Source: CBDFGT01 sp965247225 (GTDB taxonomy: Bacteria > Pseudomonadota > Alphaproteobacteria > Rhizobiales > Rhizobiaceae). From it: a DNA stretch of 64,000 nt. This document shows, one piece after another, positions 18,061 through 26,113 of the stretch. Both the position numbers and the translations under genes were made by a program. How positions within the stretch are numbered: the stretch's first letter is position 1; each line of letters starts with the position of its first letter. The notes beneath the pieces were generated by a model, which saw only the letters and a program-made list of their open reading frames with translations, made no database searches and was not told the origin of the DNA. The stretch lies in the NCBI GenBank assembly GCA_965247225.1, contig CBDFGT010000019.1:1-64000 (forward strand). The letters are read 5' to 3'.

Positions 18061-19086
18061 TCAAGCCTTTGGCTCCACGTTGCGGGTCGCCCATAGAGAG
18101 CCGATAATACCGGCGGCCAGGATGGCAAAGGTAATGCCGAGCGACAGGAGCGGCGGGATTTTGGCAATGCCCAGCATATCGGCGATGAAGATCTTGGAGC
18201 CAATGAAGATCAGGACCACCGACAGCGCATATTTCAGATAGATGAAGCGGTGGATGAGGGCAGCAAGCGCAAAATAGAGGGCACGCAGGCCGAGAATCGC
18301 AAAGATATTCGACGTGTAGACAATATAGGGATCTGTGGTGATGGCAAAGATCGCCGGGATCGAATCGACCGCAAACACCAGATCAGCCAGTTCCACCATG
18401 ATCAGCGCCAGAAACAGCGGCGTCATGAAGGTTTTCAGCTTGCCGGTTTTCGGGTCAGGCAGGCGAACCATAAATTTGTTGCCATGCAGTGTCTCTGTAA
18501 TGGCAAAGCGTTTGCGCAGGGCCTTGAGCACCGGATTGTTGGCAACATCATAGCCATGGTCGGTTGCCATCAACATGCGAATGCCGGTAAAAATCAGGAA
18601 GGCTGCGAAGATATAGAGCACCCAGTGGTAATTCTCCACAACGGCCGCACCGGCAGCAATCATGATACCACGCAGCACGACCACACCAAGGATACCCCAC
18701 AAAAGCACACGGTGCTGGAATTGCCGCGGGATAGAGAAATAGCCGAAGATCATCGCAATGACGAAAATATTGTCCATGGCGAGGCTTTTTTCGATAACAA
18801 AGCCTGTCAGATATTCAATACCGGCCTGTGAGCCTGACTGGTACCAGACCCAGCCGCCAAACAGCAAGCCGAGCGTAATGTAGAAAGCCGAGAGCTTGAA
18901 ACTTTCACTGATGCTGATTTCTTCACTTTTCTTGTGAAGCACGCCCAGATCAAGAGCCAGAAGAAGAATAACGATGACAAAAAATATGAGCCACATCCAG
19001 ATGGCTTTGCCCAGAAAATCTGTAAATAAAAAGTCCACTGCGAGTTCCCCCACCGGAGAGGTTTGAATTGACAGATCCGACATCAC
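18061..19086 (-). CDS. TerC/Alx-family integral membrane protein
   Basis: The 341-residue protein has about nine hydrophobic segments. Family marks are LDNIFVIAMIFGYF-like (here LAMDNIFVIAMIFGYFSIP) and DLVFAVDSIPAIFAITTDPYIVYTSNIFAILGLRALYF, with buried acidic residues proposed to carry metal ions. TerC/Alx proteins export manganese or help to metallate secreted enzymes, and some members relate to tellurite resistance. Two N-terminal Met codons are adjacent. I checked the leader for a yybP-ykoY manganese riboswitch and did not find its conserved core. Divergent from rpsD. Confidence 0.9.
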   Translation of the reverse strand: MMSDLSIQTSPVGELAVDFLFTDFLGKAIWMWLIFFVIVILLLALDLGVLHKKSEEISISESFKLSAFYITLGLLFGGWVWYQSGSQAGIEYLTGFVIEKSLAMDNIFVIAMIFGYFSIPRQFQHRVLLWGILGVVVLRGIMIAAGAAVVENYHWVLYIFAAFLIFTGIRMLMATDHGYDVANNPVLKALRKRFAITETLHGNKFMVRLPDPKTGKLKTFMTPLFLALIMVELADLVFAVDSIPAIFAITTDPYIVYTSNIFAILGLRALYFALAALIHRFIYLKYALSVVLIFIGSKIFIADMLGIAKIPPLLSLGITFAILAAGIIGSLWATRNVEPKA

Positions 19087-19168
19087 GAAATTCCGGCGTT
19101 TGCGTCAGAGGGGCCCGGATCTGGTTGGTGCACATATGGAAGGGGCAGAAACTTGTTCAAGTCAAGTG

Positions 19169-19197
19169 TTGACATTTTTTAAATCTGCGCGTAGACC
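19169..19197 (+). promoter_or_regulatory. Strong rRNA-like promoter of rpsD
   Basis: A consensus TTGACA (19169-19174) is followed after 17 bp by TAGACC (19192-19197) and a C-rich discriminator. This layout resembles alphaproteobacterial rRNA and ribosomal-protein promoters. Confidence 0.6.
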
Positions 19198-19202
19198 CCC
19201 GC

Positions 19203-19370
19203 CAACACCGGGCCACAAGTCCGGTGTTATTTGTCGACATGTCCCGTGATCTTTCCGGTAGCGTATCGTGAGAGGTCTGTCAGAGCTCAGGAATGGGTTC
19301 AGAGGAGGGTGTGTTTCCTTCAGCCGGTTTTGTTTCAGGACCGGCATAAACCCTATGAACAGGAAATACG
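19203..19370 (+). promoter_or_regulatory. Structured 5' leader of rpsD
   Basis: About 168 nt separate the inferred start point from the rpsD ATG. An 8-bp hairpin (AACACCGG with CCGGTGTT, 19204-19228) stands at the very 5' end and a second hairpin (GCCGGT with ACCGGC, 19323-19345) lies 25 nt before the ATG. S4 represses its own synthesis by binding leader RNA in both E. coli and Bacillus, so this leader is a candidate S4 target. That is inference. Confidence 0.4.
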
Positions 19371-19988
19371 ATGAGCAAGCGCGCTGCATCCAAGTATAAA
19401 ATTGACCGCCGCATGGGCGAAAATATCTGGGGTCGTCCAAAGTCCCCGGTCAACAAGCGTGAATATGGTCCGGGCCAGCATGGTCAGCGCCGCAAGGGCA
19501 AGCTTTCCGATTTCGGCGTGCAGCTGCGGGCCAAGCAGAAGCTGAAGGGCTATTACGGCGATATCCGTGAAAAGCAGTTCCGTGCCATCTTTGAAGAAGC
19601 AGAACGCCGCAAGGGCGATACACCGGAAAACCTGATCGGTCTTCTGGAATCCCGTCTCGATGCCATTGTGTATCGTGCAAAGTTCGTTGCCACAGTCTTT
19701 GCTGCCCGTCAGTTCGTCAACCACGGTCACGTCACCGTCAACGGCGTCAGGGTCAACATCGGTTCCTACCGTTGCAAGCCGGGTGATGTCATTGAAGTGC
19801 GTGAACGCTCCAGGCAGCTCACAGTGGTTCTGGAAGCCATTTCCCTTGCAGAGCGTGACGTTCCTGATTATCTGGAAGTGGATCACAACAAGATGACGGC
19901 AAAATTTGTGCGCATTCCGGTGCTGACAGATGTTCCATACCCTGTTGTCATGGAACCGCATCTGGTTGTCGAATTCTACTCGCGTTGA
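19371..19988 (+). CDS. rpsD: 30S ribosomal protein S4
   Basis: The 205-residue protein nucleates assembly of the small ribosomal subunit on 16S rRNA. It opens MSKRAASKYKIDRRMGENIWG and has GRPKSPVNKREYGPGQHGQRRK, then the S4 RNA-binding domain (RLDAIVYRAKFVATVFAARQFVNHGHVTVNGVRVNIGSYRCKPGDVIEV). AGGA lies 7 nt before the ATG. It is a single-gene unit, as usual in Rhizobiales, rather than part of an alpha operon. Confidence 0.98.
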   Translation: MSKRAASKYKIDRRMGENIWGRPKSPVNKREYGPGQHGQRRKGKLSDFGVQLRAKQKLKGYYGDIREKQFRAIFEEAERRKGDTPENLIGLLESRLDAIVYRAKFVATVFAARQFVNHGHVTVNGVRVNIGSYRCKPGDVIEVRERSRQLTVVLEAISLAERDVPDYLEVDHNKMTAKFVRIPVLTDVPYPVVMEPHLVVEFYSR

Positions 19989-20013
19989 TCGCGACGGAAT
20001 CTGGAAGAACAAG

Positions 20014-20041
20014 GAAGCCGTCCCCCGGGGCGGCTTTTTTT
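20014..20041 (+). terminator. Rho-independent terminator after rpsD
   Basis: AAGCCG-CCCC pairs with GGGG-CGGCTT, followed by seven T. It is 25 bp past the rpsD stop. Confidence 0.85.
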
Positions 20042-20069
20042 ATAGGTTGAGGATTGCAGGATTTTTTCA

Positions 20070-21557
20070 ATGCGCACTCGCAAGCAGGAAACGCAACTGG
20101 TTCTGGGTCTTGTCGCCTTTTTTGTCCTGGCCCTGACGTTGCATGCGACACTGTCGCGCACCAATCTCGATCACCATGGTGATATGGCCGAAAACTATGC
20201 CTGGGGCATGCTGTGGCAATGGGGCTATTTCAAGCATCCGCCATTCTTTGGCTGGGTCACGGCGGCCTGGTTCTCGGTATTTCCAAGGGTCAACTGGGCC
20301 TATTATCTCCTGTCCTCTGTCAATGCCGGTATCGTGCTGTTGACCGTCTGGCGCATCGCGGTGCGCTATGGAAATGCCTGGTTTGCCGTACTGGTCGTTT
20401 GCCTTGCCATCGTCATGCCGCCGATCTCGTTTCTGGGCGTCAATTACAATGCCAATGCGGCCATGACACCGGTCTGGGCCGGTATTTTCCTTTTTTATCT
20501 GCGGGGCATTGAAACCCGCAAACTCGGAGACGCTGCCATTCTTGGCCTTCTGGCGGCCATTGCCATGCTGACCAAATACCATTCCTCGGTCCTGCTCGCG
20601 GCGCTGTTTGTCCATGCCGTAATCGATCGTGATGTCCGTCCGGTCCTGCTGTCGAAATTTGGTCTGGTTGTTCTGGCTGTCTTTTGTGTGGTGTTGACGC
20701 CGCATCTTGTCTGGCTCGTTTCCAATGATTTTCTGCCGATTGGATATGCAGAAAAACGGGCAGGGGCGGGTATCGCAACGTTCCTTTATTTCGCCGGCCT
20801 GCTGATTGTCTCGCCACTGTTTTATGCAGGACTTTCCATGCTGTTTGCCCTGATGATGCGCGACCGCAGGGATGGATATGCGCGTATTCCGGCAGACGGT
20901 CTGAAAGCCCTGACCCGTGACGCAAAGGGCCGGGCACTGATAGCCTATGCCATCGGCCCGATGGTTTTGACCATCGGCCTTGCAGCCCTCATGCGGGCAG
21001 AGATCAGCGCTGTCTGGGGCATTCCGTTTTACCCGGCCTTTGCCATCATCCTTGCGCTCCTCGTACCAAAGCCGCTTCTGGGCAAGAATATCAACCGGGT
21101 GCTGCTGGCGACCTCGCTGTTTCTGGTGAGCATTGTTGCCATCGGCCCTTTCTGGCGAACGATCGAGATCAAGGAAACGACCGATCACTATCAGGTTCCC
21201 TTGCAGGCGATGGTGTTGCGGCAGGACGCGATCTGGGAAAAGCTGACCGGTGGTGCCATGTCGCCGGTGATCTTTGGGGATCTGGTTCAGGCGAATTCCT
21301 CTGCCTTCTATTCGGCCTGGCGACCGGTCGTACTGCAGGCCAACTCTCTCGTGTATTCAAAGGGCTATATGACACAGGAGGCCATGGCAAGACGGGGCAT
21401 GATTGCGACATGCCAGACGCAGGACACAGCCTGCCTGGACGTTGCAAAAAGCCTGATGCCTTCCCAAGGTGTCATCACAGAGGTCTTTTCTCTGCCGGGC
21501 TTTGATGAAACCCGCCAGTGGGATTTCACCATCCTGGCCGTCGCGCCGAAACCCTGA
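20070..21557 (+). CDS. GT39-family (ArnT-like) lipid-linked sugar transferase
   Basis: The 495-residue protein has about 11 membrane segments. The first periplasmic loop holds DHHGDMAENYAWGMLWQWGYFKHPPFFGW, with the acidic residues that GT39/PMT-type enzymes use for catalysis. Such enzymes take a sugar from undecaprenyl (or dolichyl) phosphate and attach it in the periplasm; ArnT and Francisella FlmK modify lipid A this way. AGGA is 8 nt before the ATG. It heads a run in which the next genes are a GT2 that could make the lipid-linked donor and a deacetylase, which fits an amino-sugar modification pathway (see the finding on this cluster). Confidence 0.8.
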   Translation: MRTRKQETQLVLGLVAFFVLALTLHATLSRTNLDHHGDMAENYAWGMLWQWGYFKHPPFFGWVTAAWFSVFPRVNWAYYLLSSVNAGIVLLTVWRIAVRYGNAWFAVLVVCLAIVMPPISFLGVNYNANAAMTPVWAGIFLFYLRGIETRKLGDAAILGLLAAIAMLTKYHSSVLLAALFVHAVIDRDVRPVLLSKFGLVVLAVFCVVLTPHLVWLVSNDFLPIGYAEKRAGAGIATFLYFAGLLIVSPLFYAGLSMLFALMMRDRRDGYARIPADGLKALTRDAKGRALIAYAIGPMVLTIGLAALMRAEISAVWGIPFYPAFAIILALLVPKPLLGKNINRVLLATSLFLVSIVAIGPFWRTIEIKETTDHYQVPLQAMVLRQDAIWEKLTGGAMSPVIFGDLVQANSSAFYSAWRPVVLQANSLVYSKGYMTQEAMARRGMIATCQTQDTACLDVAKSLMPSQGVITEVFSLPGFDETRQWDFTILAVAPKP

Positions 21558-21652
21558 CCGGAGAAACGGGTAGCCAAGAAGCCTGGAGCCCTTTATAGAG
21601 CAGTTTCAAGATGCGTCCGGTACAGGTGCCGGACAGTGTGCCGGAGACGTTG

Positions 21653-22606
21653 ATGCCTGTTTTGTCTGTCGTCGTACCGTTTTTGAACGAAAGCGATACG
21701 GCTGAAATCTTTGTCGGCTTTACCAGGACACTTGCGTCCGAGATCAGCACCCGCTGGGGGCTGACGCTGGAAGTCGTTCTTGTGGATGATGGCAGTACTG
21801 ACAACAGTATTGATCTTTACACGGCGCATCTCGAAGGCCAGTGGAAAATTGTCGAACTCAGCCGCAATTTCGGCAAGGAAATCGCACTGTTTGCAGGCAT
21901 AGAGGCATCGACCGGCGATTATGTGATGATGATGGACGCGGACATGCAGCATCCCTACAGTGTCTGTCTGGAACTGATTGAAGAGCTGGTGTCCAACCCC
22001 AAACTCGACGTGGTCTATACAGTGCGCAATGACCGCAAGCAGGAATCCTTCAGGAAAGATATGGGGTCGCGGCTGTTTTACTGGCTCATCAATTTCCGCC
22101 AGCGCTTTGAAGTGCCGGAAAATGCCGGCGATTTCCGCATCATGCGCCGGTCTGCAGCCGATGCGCTGTTAAAAGTGCGTGACAAGCGGCGTTTCAACAA
22201 GGGTCTTTATGCCTGGACCGGTTTTCGCCAGAAGGGCATTGCCTATACACCGGACGAGCGCGCGGGAACGACCGTGTCGCGCTGGACAAAACTGGCGCTG
22301 CTGGCCCTGTCTCTGGAAGGGATTACATCCTTTTCGGTTCTGCCACTGCGGTTTTTCTCTGTTCTGGGTGTTATCGTCGGCTTTTTGGGTACGCTGTCCG
22401 GTATCCAGATCCTGTTTGAGGTTCTGTTTTATGGTGTGGCCGTACCAGGATATCCAAGCCTGATGGTTGCCGTCACCATGCTCGGCGGTTTCAATCTGGC
22501 GCTTCTGGGCCTTCTGGGAGAATACCTCTGGGTAGGTATCAGCGAATCGAAGGATCGACCGCTGTATCTGGTGCGCAAGGTTCACACGCCGGACAACAGG
22601 TCATGA
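21653..22606 (+). CDS. GT2 polyprenyl-phosphate glycosyltransferase (DPM1/GtrB/ArnC type)
   Basis: The 317-residue protein has a cytosolic GT-A domain with VVPFLNESD, DDGSTD at 45-50 and MDADMQHP at about 94-101 (metal and nucleotide-sugar binding). FRIMRRSAADAL follows, and two C-terminal membrane segments (about 230-290) complete the layout. This is the design of enzymes that load a sugar from a nucleotide donor onto undecaprenyl phosphate. The ATG at 21653 is preferred to one at 21611, because GGAG stands 6 nt before it and family proteins begin just so. Its stop overlaps the next start (ATGA), so the two are coupled. Confidence 0.85.
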   Translation: MPVLSVVVPFLNESDTAEIFVGFTRTLASEISTRWGLTLEVVLVDDGSTDNSIDLYTAHLEGQWKIVELSRNFGKEIALFAGIEASTGDYVMMMDADMQHPYSVCLELIEELVSNPKLDVVYTVRNDRKQESFRKDMGSRLFYWLINFRQRFEVPENAGDFRIMRRSAADALLKVRDKRRFNKGLYAWTGFRQKGIAYTPDERAGTTVSRWTKLALLALSLEGITSFSVLPLRFFSVLGVIVGFLGTLSGIQILFEVLFYGVAVPGYPSLMVAVTMLGGFNLALLGLLGEYLWVGISESKDRPLYLVRKVHTPDNRS

Positions 22607-23448
22607 TGACGGACCGGGCGCAAAAATCCAAAGTATGGCTGGTCGCCGATGATTACGGCCTTTCGCCGGCGGTAAGCCACGGTATCCGGCAATTGATTGC
22701 CGCCGGACGTATCTCCGGCACAGGCTGCATGACAGTATTTCCCGAATGGCACGATGAGGCAGGTTTGCTCACAACCTGTCCGGGCCAGGCGGAGGCATGC
22801 ATCGGACTGCACATGACATTGACGGATTTTGCTCCCCTGAGCGGATCGGTCATGCTTGCTCCATCAGGAAAAATGCCGCCACTGAAAAGGCTGATCCGGC
22901 AGGTCAATACCCGGTCTGCCATCGCCGGTCATATCCACGCCGAGCTTGACGCACAGCTGGAAGCCTTCATCACGGCCATGGGCCATGCCCCGCATTATCT
23001 GGACGGACACCAGCATGTGCATTATCTGCCGCCGGTACGTCAGTGGCTGAAAGACAAGGCGGCATTTTTCGCCGCGCAGGGCACAATGCCGTGGCTGCGT
23101 GGCGCGCCCTCACTGGCTCTTGCGAAGGGCCTGTCGATGAAAGCCAAGGTGGCGTTTGCCTGCGGGCTGGCTTTGGGATTTGATGCATCTATGGCAGATG
23201 CCGGATACACTGTGGCAGGTCCGCTTTGCGGATTTTACAATTGGAACGACGGAAAGGACTTCGCAAGGGCCATGAAGGTGCTTGCTCCCAAGCTCAAGGA
23301 CGGTAGCGTTGTGATGTGCCACCCCGGTGAAATTGATGATTGTCTCAAAAGCCGTGATATCCTGGTAGACGCCCGGAAGATTGAACTGGAGTGCCTCATG
23401 GCGCAGTCGTTTTTCCCGCTGTATAAAAAGTCCGGGGCGAGGTCATGA
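22603..23448 (+). CDS. ChbG/HpnK (YdjC) family deacetylase, NaxD-like
   Basis: The 281-residue protein shows the metal-site signatures of YdjC-type carbohydrate deacetylases: VADDYGLS with Asp16-Asp17, GLHMTLTD with His70, and DGHQHVH at 134-140. MCHPGEIDD lies near the C-terminus. Family members include ChbG (chitobiose deacetylase), HpnK (hopanoid synthesis) and Francisella/Bordetella NaxD, which removes acetate from undecaprenyl-phosphate-GalNAc before the sugar is put on lipid A. The preceding GT2 and GT39 genes favour the NaxD-like role over chitin or hopanoid work. It overlaps both neighbours by 4 bp. Confidence 0.82.
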   Translation: MMTDRAQKSKVWLVADDYGLSPAVSHGIRQLIAAGRISGTGCMTVFPEWHDEAGLLTTCPGQAEACIGLHMTLTDFAPLSGSVMLAPSGKMPPLKRLIRQVNTRSAIAGHIHAELDAQLEAFITAMGHAPHYLDGHQHVHYLPPVRQWLKDKAAFFAAQGTMPWLRGAPSLALAKGLSMKAKVAFACGLALGFDASMADAGYTVAGPLCGFYNWNDGKDFARAMKVLAPKLKDGSVVMCHPGEIDDCLKSRDILVDARKIELECLMAQSFFPLYKKSGARS

Positions 23449-24299
23449 GCCCTGAAACGGCAGGCGACGAGACGCTGGAAACTGTGAACGACTGTCCGCT
23501 CTTTGCGCAGATGCCTGCATCTGTTTCTTTCAACAAGCTGCGCAAGCGGTTGCTTCGACAGGTCCGCCAGGCGATGGATGATTTTGCCATGCTCAAGGGT
23601 CAGAAGCGCTGGCTGGTCGGCCTTTCCGGTGGCAAGGACAGCTATGGGCTTCTGGCGCTGCTGCTTGATCTGCAATGGCGCGGCCTGTTGCCTTTGGAAC
23701 TCATTGCCTGCAATCTCGATCAGGGCCAGCCGAATTTCCCCAAACACATCCTGCCGGATTATCTGACATCGATTGGTGTCAGACACCGGATAGAATATCG
23801 CGATACCTATTCCATCGTGAAGGAGAAGGTGCCGGAAGGGGCGACCTATTGCGCATTGTGTTCACGGCTGCGGCGCGGCAATCTTTATCGGATCGCCCGT
23901 GAGGAGGGCTGCGACGCACTGGTTCTGGGCCACCATCGCGAGGATATTCTCGAAACCTTCTTCATGAATTTTTTCCATGGCGGCAGGCTCGCCGCCATGC
24001 CTGCCAAACTGCTGAATGATGAAGGAGACCTGATGGTGCTGCGGCCATTGGCCTATGCCGCTGAAGATGATCTGGCAAAATTTGCCAGTGCCATGCGGTT
24101 TCCCATTATCCCTTGCGATCTGTGCGGCTCGCAGGATGGCCTCCAGCGCAATATGATGAAAGCGATGCTCAATGACATTGAGAGCCGCATGCCTGGCCGC
24201 AAGGAGGCCATGCTGCGGGCGCTGGGACATGCCAATCCGTCGCATTTGCTCGACACCGGACTTTTTGATTTTGCCGGTCTTTCTGTCATCCAATCATAA
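23445..24299 (+). CDS. ttcA: tRNA 2-thiocytidine synthetase TtcA
   Basis: The 284-residue protein carries the PP-loop ATP site GLSGGKDS (59-66), the cysteine pair CALCS (Cys136 and Cys139), and the later pair CDLCG (Cys224 and Cys227), which together bind the iron-sulfur cluster of TtcA. It thiolates cytidine 32 of certain tRNAs. Residue spacing and length fit. The ATG overlaps the stop of the deacetylase gene by 4 bp, so it is likely co-translated with that unit although its job is unrelated. Confidence 0.92.
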   Translation: MSPETAGDETLETVNDCPLFAQMPASVSFNKLRKRLLRQVRQAMDDFAMLKGQKRWLVGLSGGKDSYGLLALLLDLQWRGLLPLELIACNLDQGQPNFPKHILPDYLTSIGVRHRIEYRDTYSIVKEKVPEGATYCALCSRLRRGNLYRIAREEGCDALVLGHHREDILETFFMNFFHGGRLAAMPAKLLNDEGDLMVLRPLAYAAEDDLAKFASAMRFPIIPCDLCGSQDGLQRNMMKAMLNDIESRMPGRKEAMLRALGHANPSHLLDTGLFDFAGLSVIQS

Positions 24300-24347
24300 T
24301 CATTCGATGGCATGAGAACGCGCTATTGCAAACAGGATTTTCCCCGC

Positions 24348-25181
24348 ATGATATTGAACGACAAAGATATGGATTTTCTGGTTGAGTGCGTTGCGACCGC
24401 AGCCCTGACAGAAATTGTGCCACGCTTCCGCACCCTGTCCGGTACAGACATTCAGGAAAAAAAGTCTGCCATCGATCTGGTGACGGAAGCAGACCTGAGA
24501 ACCGAGGCATGGCTCGGCACCCGGTTTCTGGAACGTTTTCCGCATGCGCTGATCGTCGGCGAGGAGGCATGTGGTGAAAACCCCGGATTGATCGACGCAT
24601 TGCCGGATGCAGACCTCGCCTTTGTCATCGATCCGGTCGATGGAACGTTCAATTTCGCTGCAGGCAATCCGCTGTTCGGCTCCATGCTTTCTGTGGTCAT
24701 CAGGGGGGAAACTGTTGCCGGTATCATTCATGATCCTTTGAATGGCGATACATTGCTGGCCGTCAGGGGCGGCGGCGCACGTATCATCCGCAAGTCGGGT
24801 GAAACGGCACCGATCCGGGTGGCAGAGCCGCGTGCGCTCAGTGAAATGGTCGGCACAATTTCCATTCACGATTTGCCCTATGATGAACGCAGGCGTCTGG
24901 CAGGGAACCTGGCCAAGACCAGAATGACGTTCGGTTACAATTGTTCTGCCTTTGAATACTGGATGCTGTCGACCGGCAAGGTGCATTTTATCGGCCATCA
25001 TTCGTTAAAGCCGTGGGACCATCTGGCTGGTATTTTGATCCACGCCGAAGCCGGTGGCTATAGCGCGAAATTTGATGGATCACCGTATCTTCCGGGCCAG
25101 TTGTCCGGGGGAATACTGTCCGCCTCCAGCAAGGATGTCTGGATTGAGATCCTGAACGCCGTTATTCTGGCAGAAACATAA
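24348..25181 (+). CDS. Inositol-monophosphatase family phosphatase
   Basis: The product is 277 residues from the ATG at 24348. The family signature motif is present as VIDPVDGTFNFAAG (about 102-115) with an upstream VGEEACGENP (metal-binding Glu). The second signature WDHLAGILIHAEAGGYSAKFDG is near the C-terminus. Such lithium-sensitive, magnesium-dependent enzymes hydrolyse inositol phosphates, PAP or histidinol phosphate, and the substrate cannot be fixed here. Directly downstream is a decayed second copy. The start is tentative, as no strong ribosome site is seen; a frame extension to 24312 adds 12 residues. Confidence 0.85.
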   Translation: MILNDKDMDFLVECVATAALTEIVPRFRTLSGTDIQEKKSAIDLVTEADLRTEAWLGTRFLERFPHALIVGEEACGENPGLIDALPDADLAFVIDPVDGTFNFAAGNPLFGSMLSVVIRGETVAGIIHDPLNGDTLLAVRGGGARIIRKSGETAPIRVAEPRALSEMVGTISIHDLPYDERRRLAGNLAKTRMTFGYNCSAFEYWMLSTGKVHFIGHHSLKPWDHLAGILIHAEAGGYSAKFDGSPYLPGQLSGGILSASSKDVWIEILNAVILAET

Positions 25182-25191
25182 GGAACCTCCC

Positions 25192-26020
25192 ATGACATTG
25201 AATGTAAATATGGATGCCATCTGCGACCTCATGCGCCGTGCGGCGCTCACACGGAAATCGTGCCGCGGTTTCGCAAGCTCGGCATCGGCGATATCCGCGT
25301 CAAGACCGAGGCTACCGATCTGGTAACAGAAGGCGACGAGGCCGCCGAGCGCTATATCAAGGCGGAAGTCTCGCAAATTCTGCCCGGTGCCCTTTTTGTC
25401 GGCGAAGAATCCGTCGCCTCCGATCCGTCTTTGCTGGAAAAGCTGGGCCATGCCGACCTGGCCTTCATTGTTGATCCGATTGACGGAACCTTCAATTTCG
25501 CCTCAGGCATGCCATTGTTCGGCGTCATGGTCTCGATCGTTTCCAAAGGCGAAACTGTGGCCGGGATCATTTTATGATCCCATGGGCGATGACTGGTTTG
25601 TCGCCGAAAAAGGTGCCGGGGCCTATCTGCGCCTTACAGACGGAAGCGCGACGCGCCTTGCAGTCTCATCATCAGATCATCTGGAAAACATGCATGGTAT
25701 GGTGTCTCCGGGATATTTTCCGGTTGAAACCCGCCAGCTGATTCTACAGCAATCTGCACAGGGTGCGGTTTGCCACATCCTATCGTTGTGCGGCCCATGA
25801 ATACCGCACCATGGCCAGCGGCCATGTGCATTTTCTGATGTACAACAAGCTGATGCCCTGGGACCATCTGGCCGGAACCCTGATCACGCAGGAGGCCGGC
25901 GGCTATGCAGCCAAACTGGACGGCAGCCCCTACAGGCCCGCAGATTTCGATGGCGGCCTTCTGCTGGCAACGGACAGGGACTGCTGGGAACTGTTGCAGC
26001 GGACCTTCTTTGCCTGCTGA
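25192..26020 (+). pseudogene. Second inositol-monophosphatase copy, three frameshifts
   Basis: Reading across frames gives a near-complete paralogue of the preceding gene: PRFRKLGIGDIRVKTEATDLVTEGDE, then DPIDGTFNFASGMPLFG, then YDPMGDDWFVAEKGAGAYL, then WDHLAGTLITQEAGGYAAKLDG, ending at 26018-26020. Breaks are near 25243-25247 (one base missing before HTEIVPRF), at the T run 25570-25573 (one T too many before YDPMGDD), and near 25738-25745 (before FYSNLHRVRF). Each break leads to a premature stop. It starts 11 bp after the intact copy with AGGAACCTCCC in front of the ATG. Tandem duplication followed by decay is likely, though base-call error could explain part of it. Confidence 0.8.
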
Positions 26021-26113
26021 GACGAACTTTCCAGGTCCAGTATCTGTGCCGCTTGGTATAAAGAGGCACAATCTGAAACTCTGCCTTTTCCGTTTGACCT
26101 CCCAAAGGGCGCG

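Noticed and set aside
19087..19370. Possible yybP-ykoY manganese riboswitch before terC
   Set aside because: The minus-strand leader was read through and the conserved core of the motif was not found. The hairpin there fits better as the 5' end of the rpsD leader on the plus strand.
20067..21188. 373-codon open frame on the minus strand opposite the GT39 gene
   Set aside because: Composition is typical of an antisense frame (rich in Arg, His, Gln, Lys) and the sense frame is a recognisable membrane transferase.
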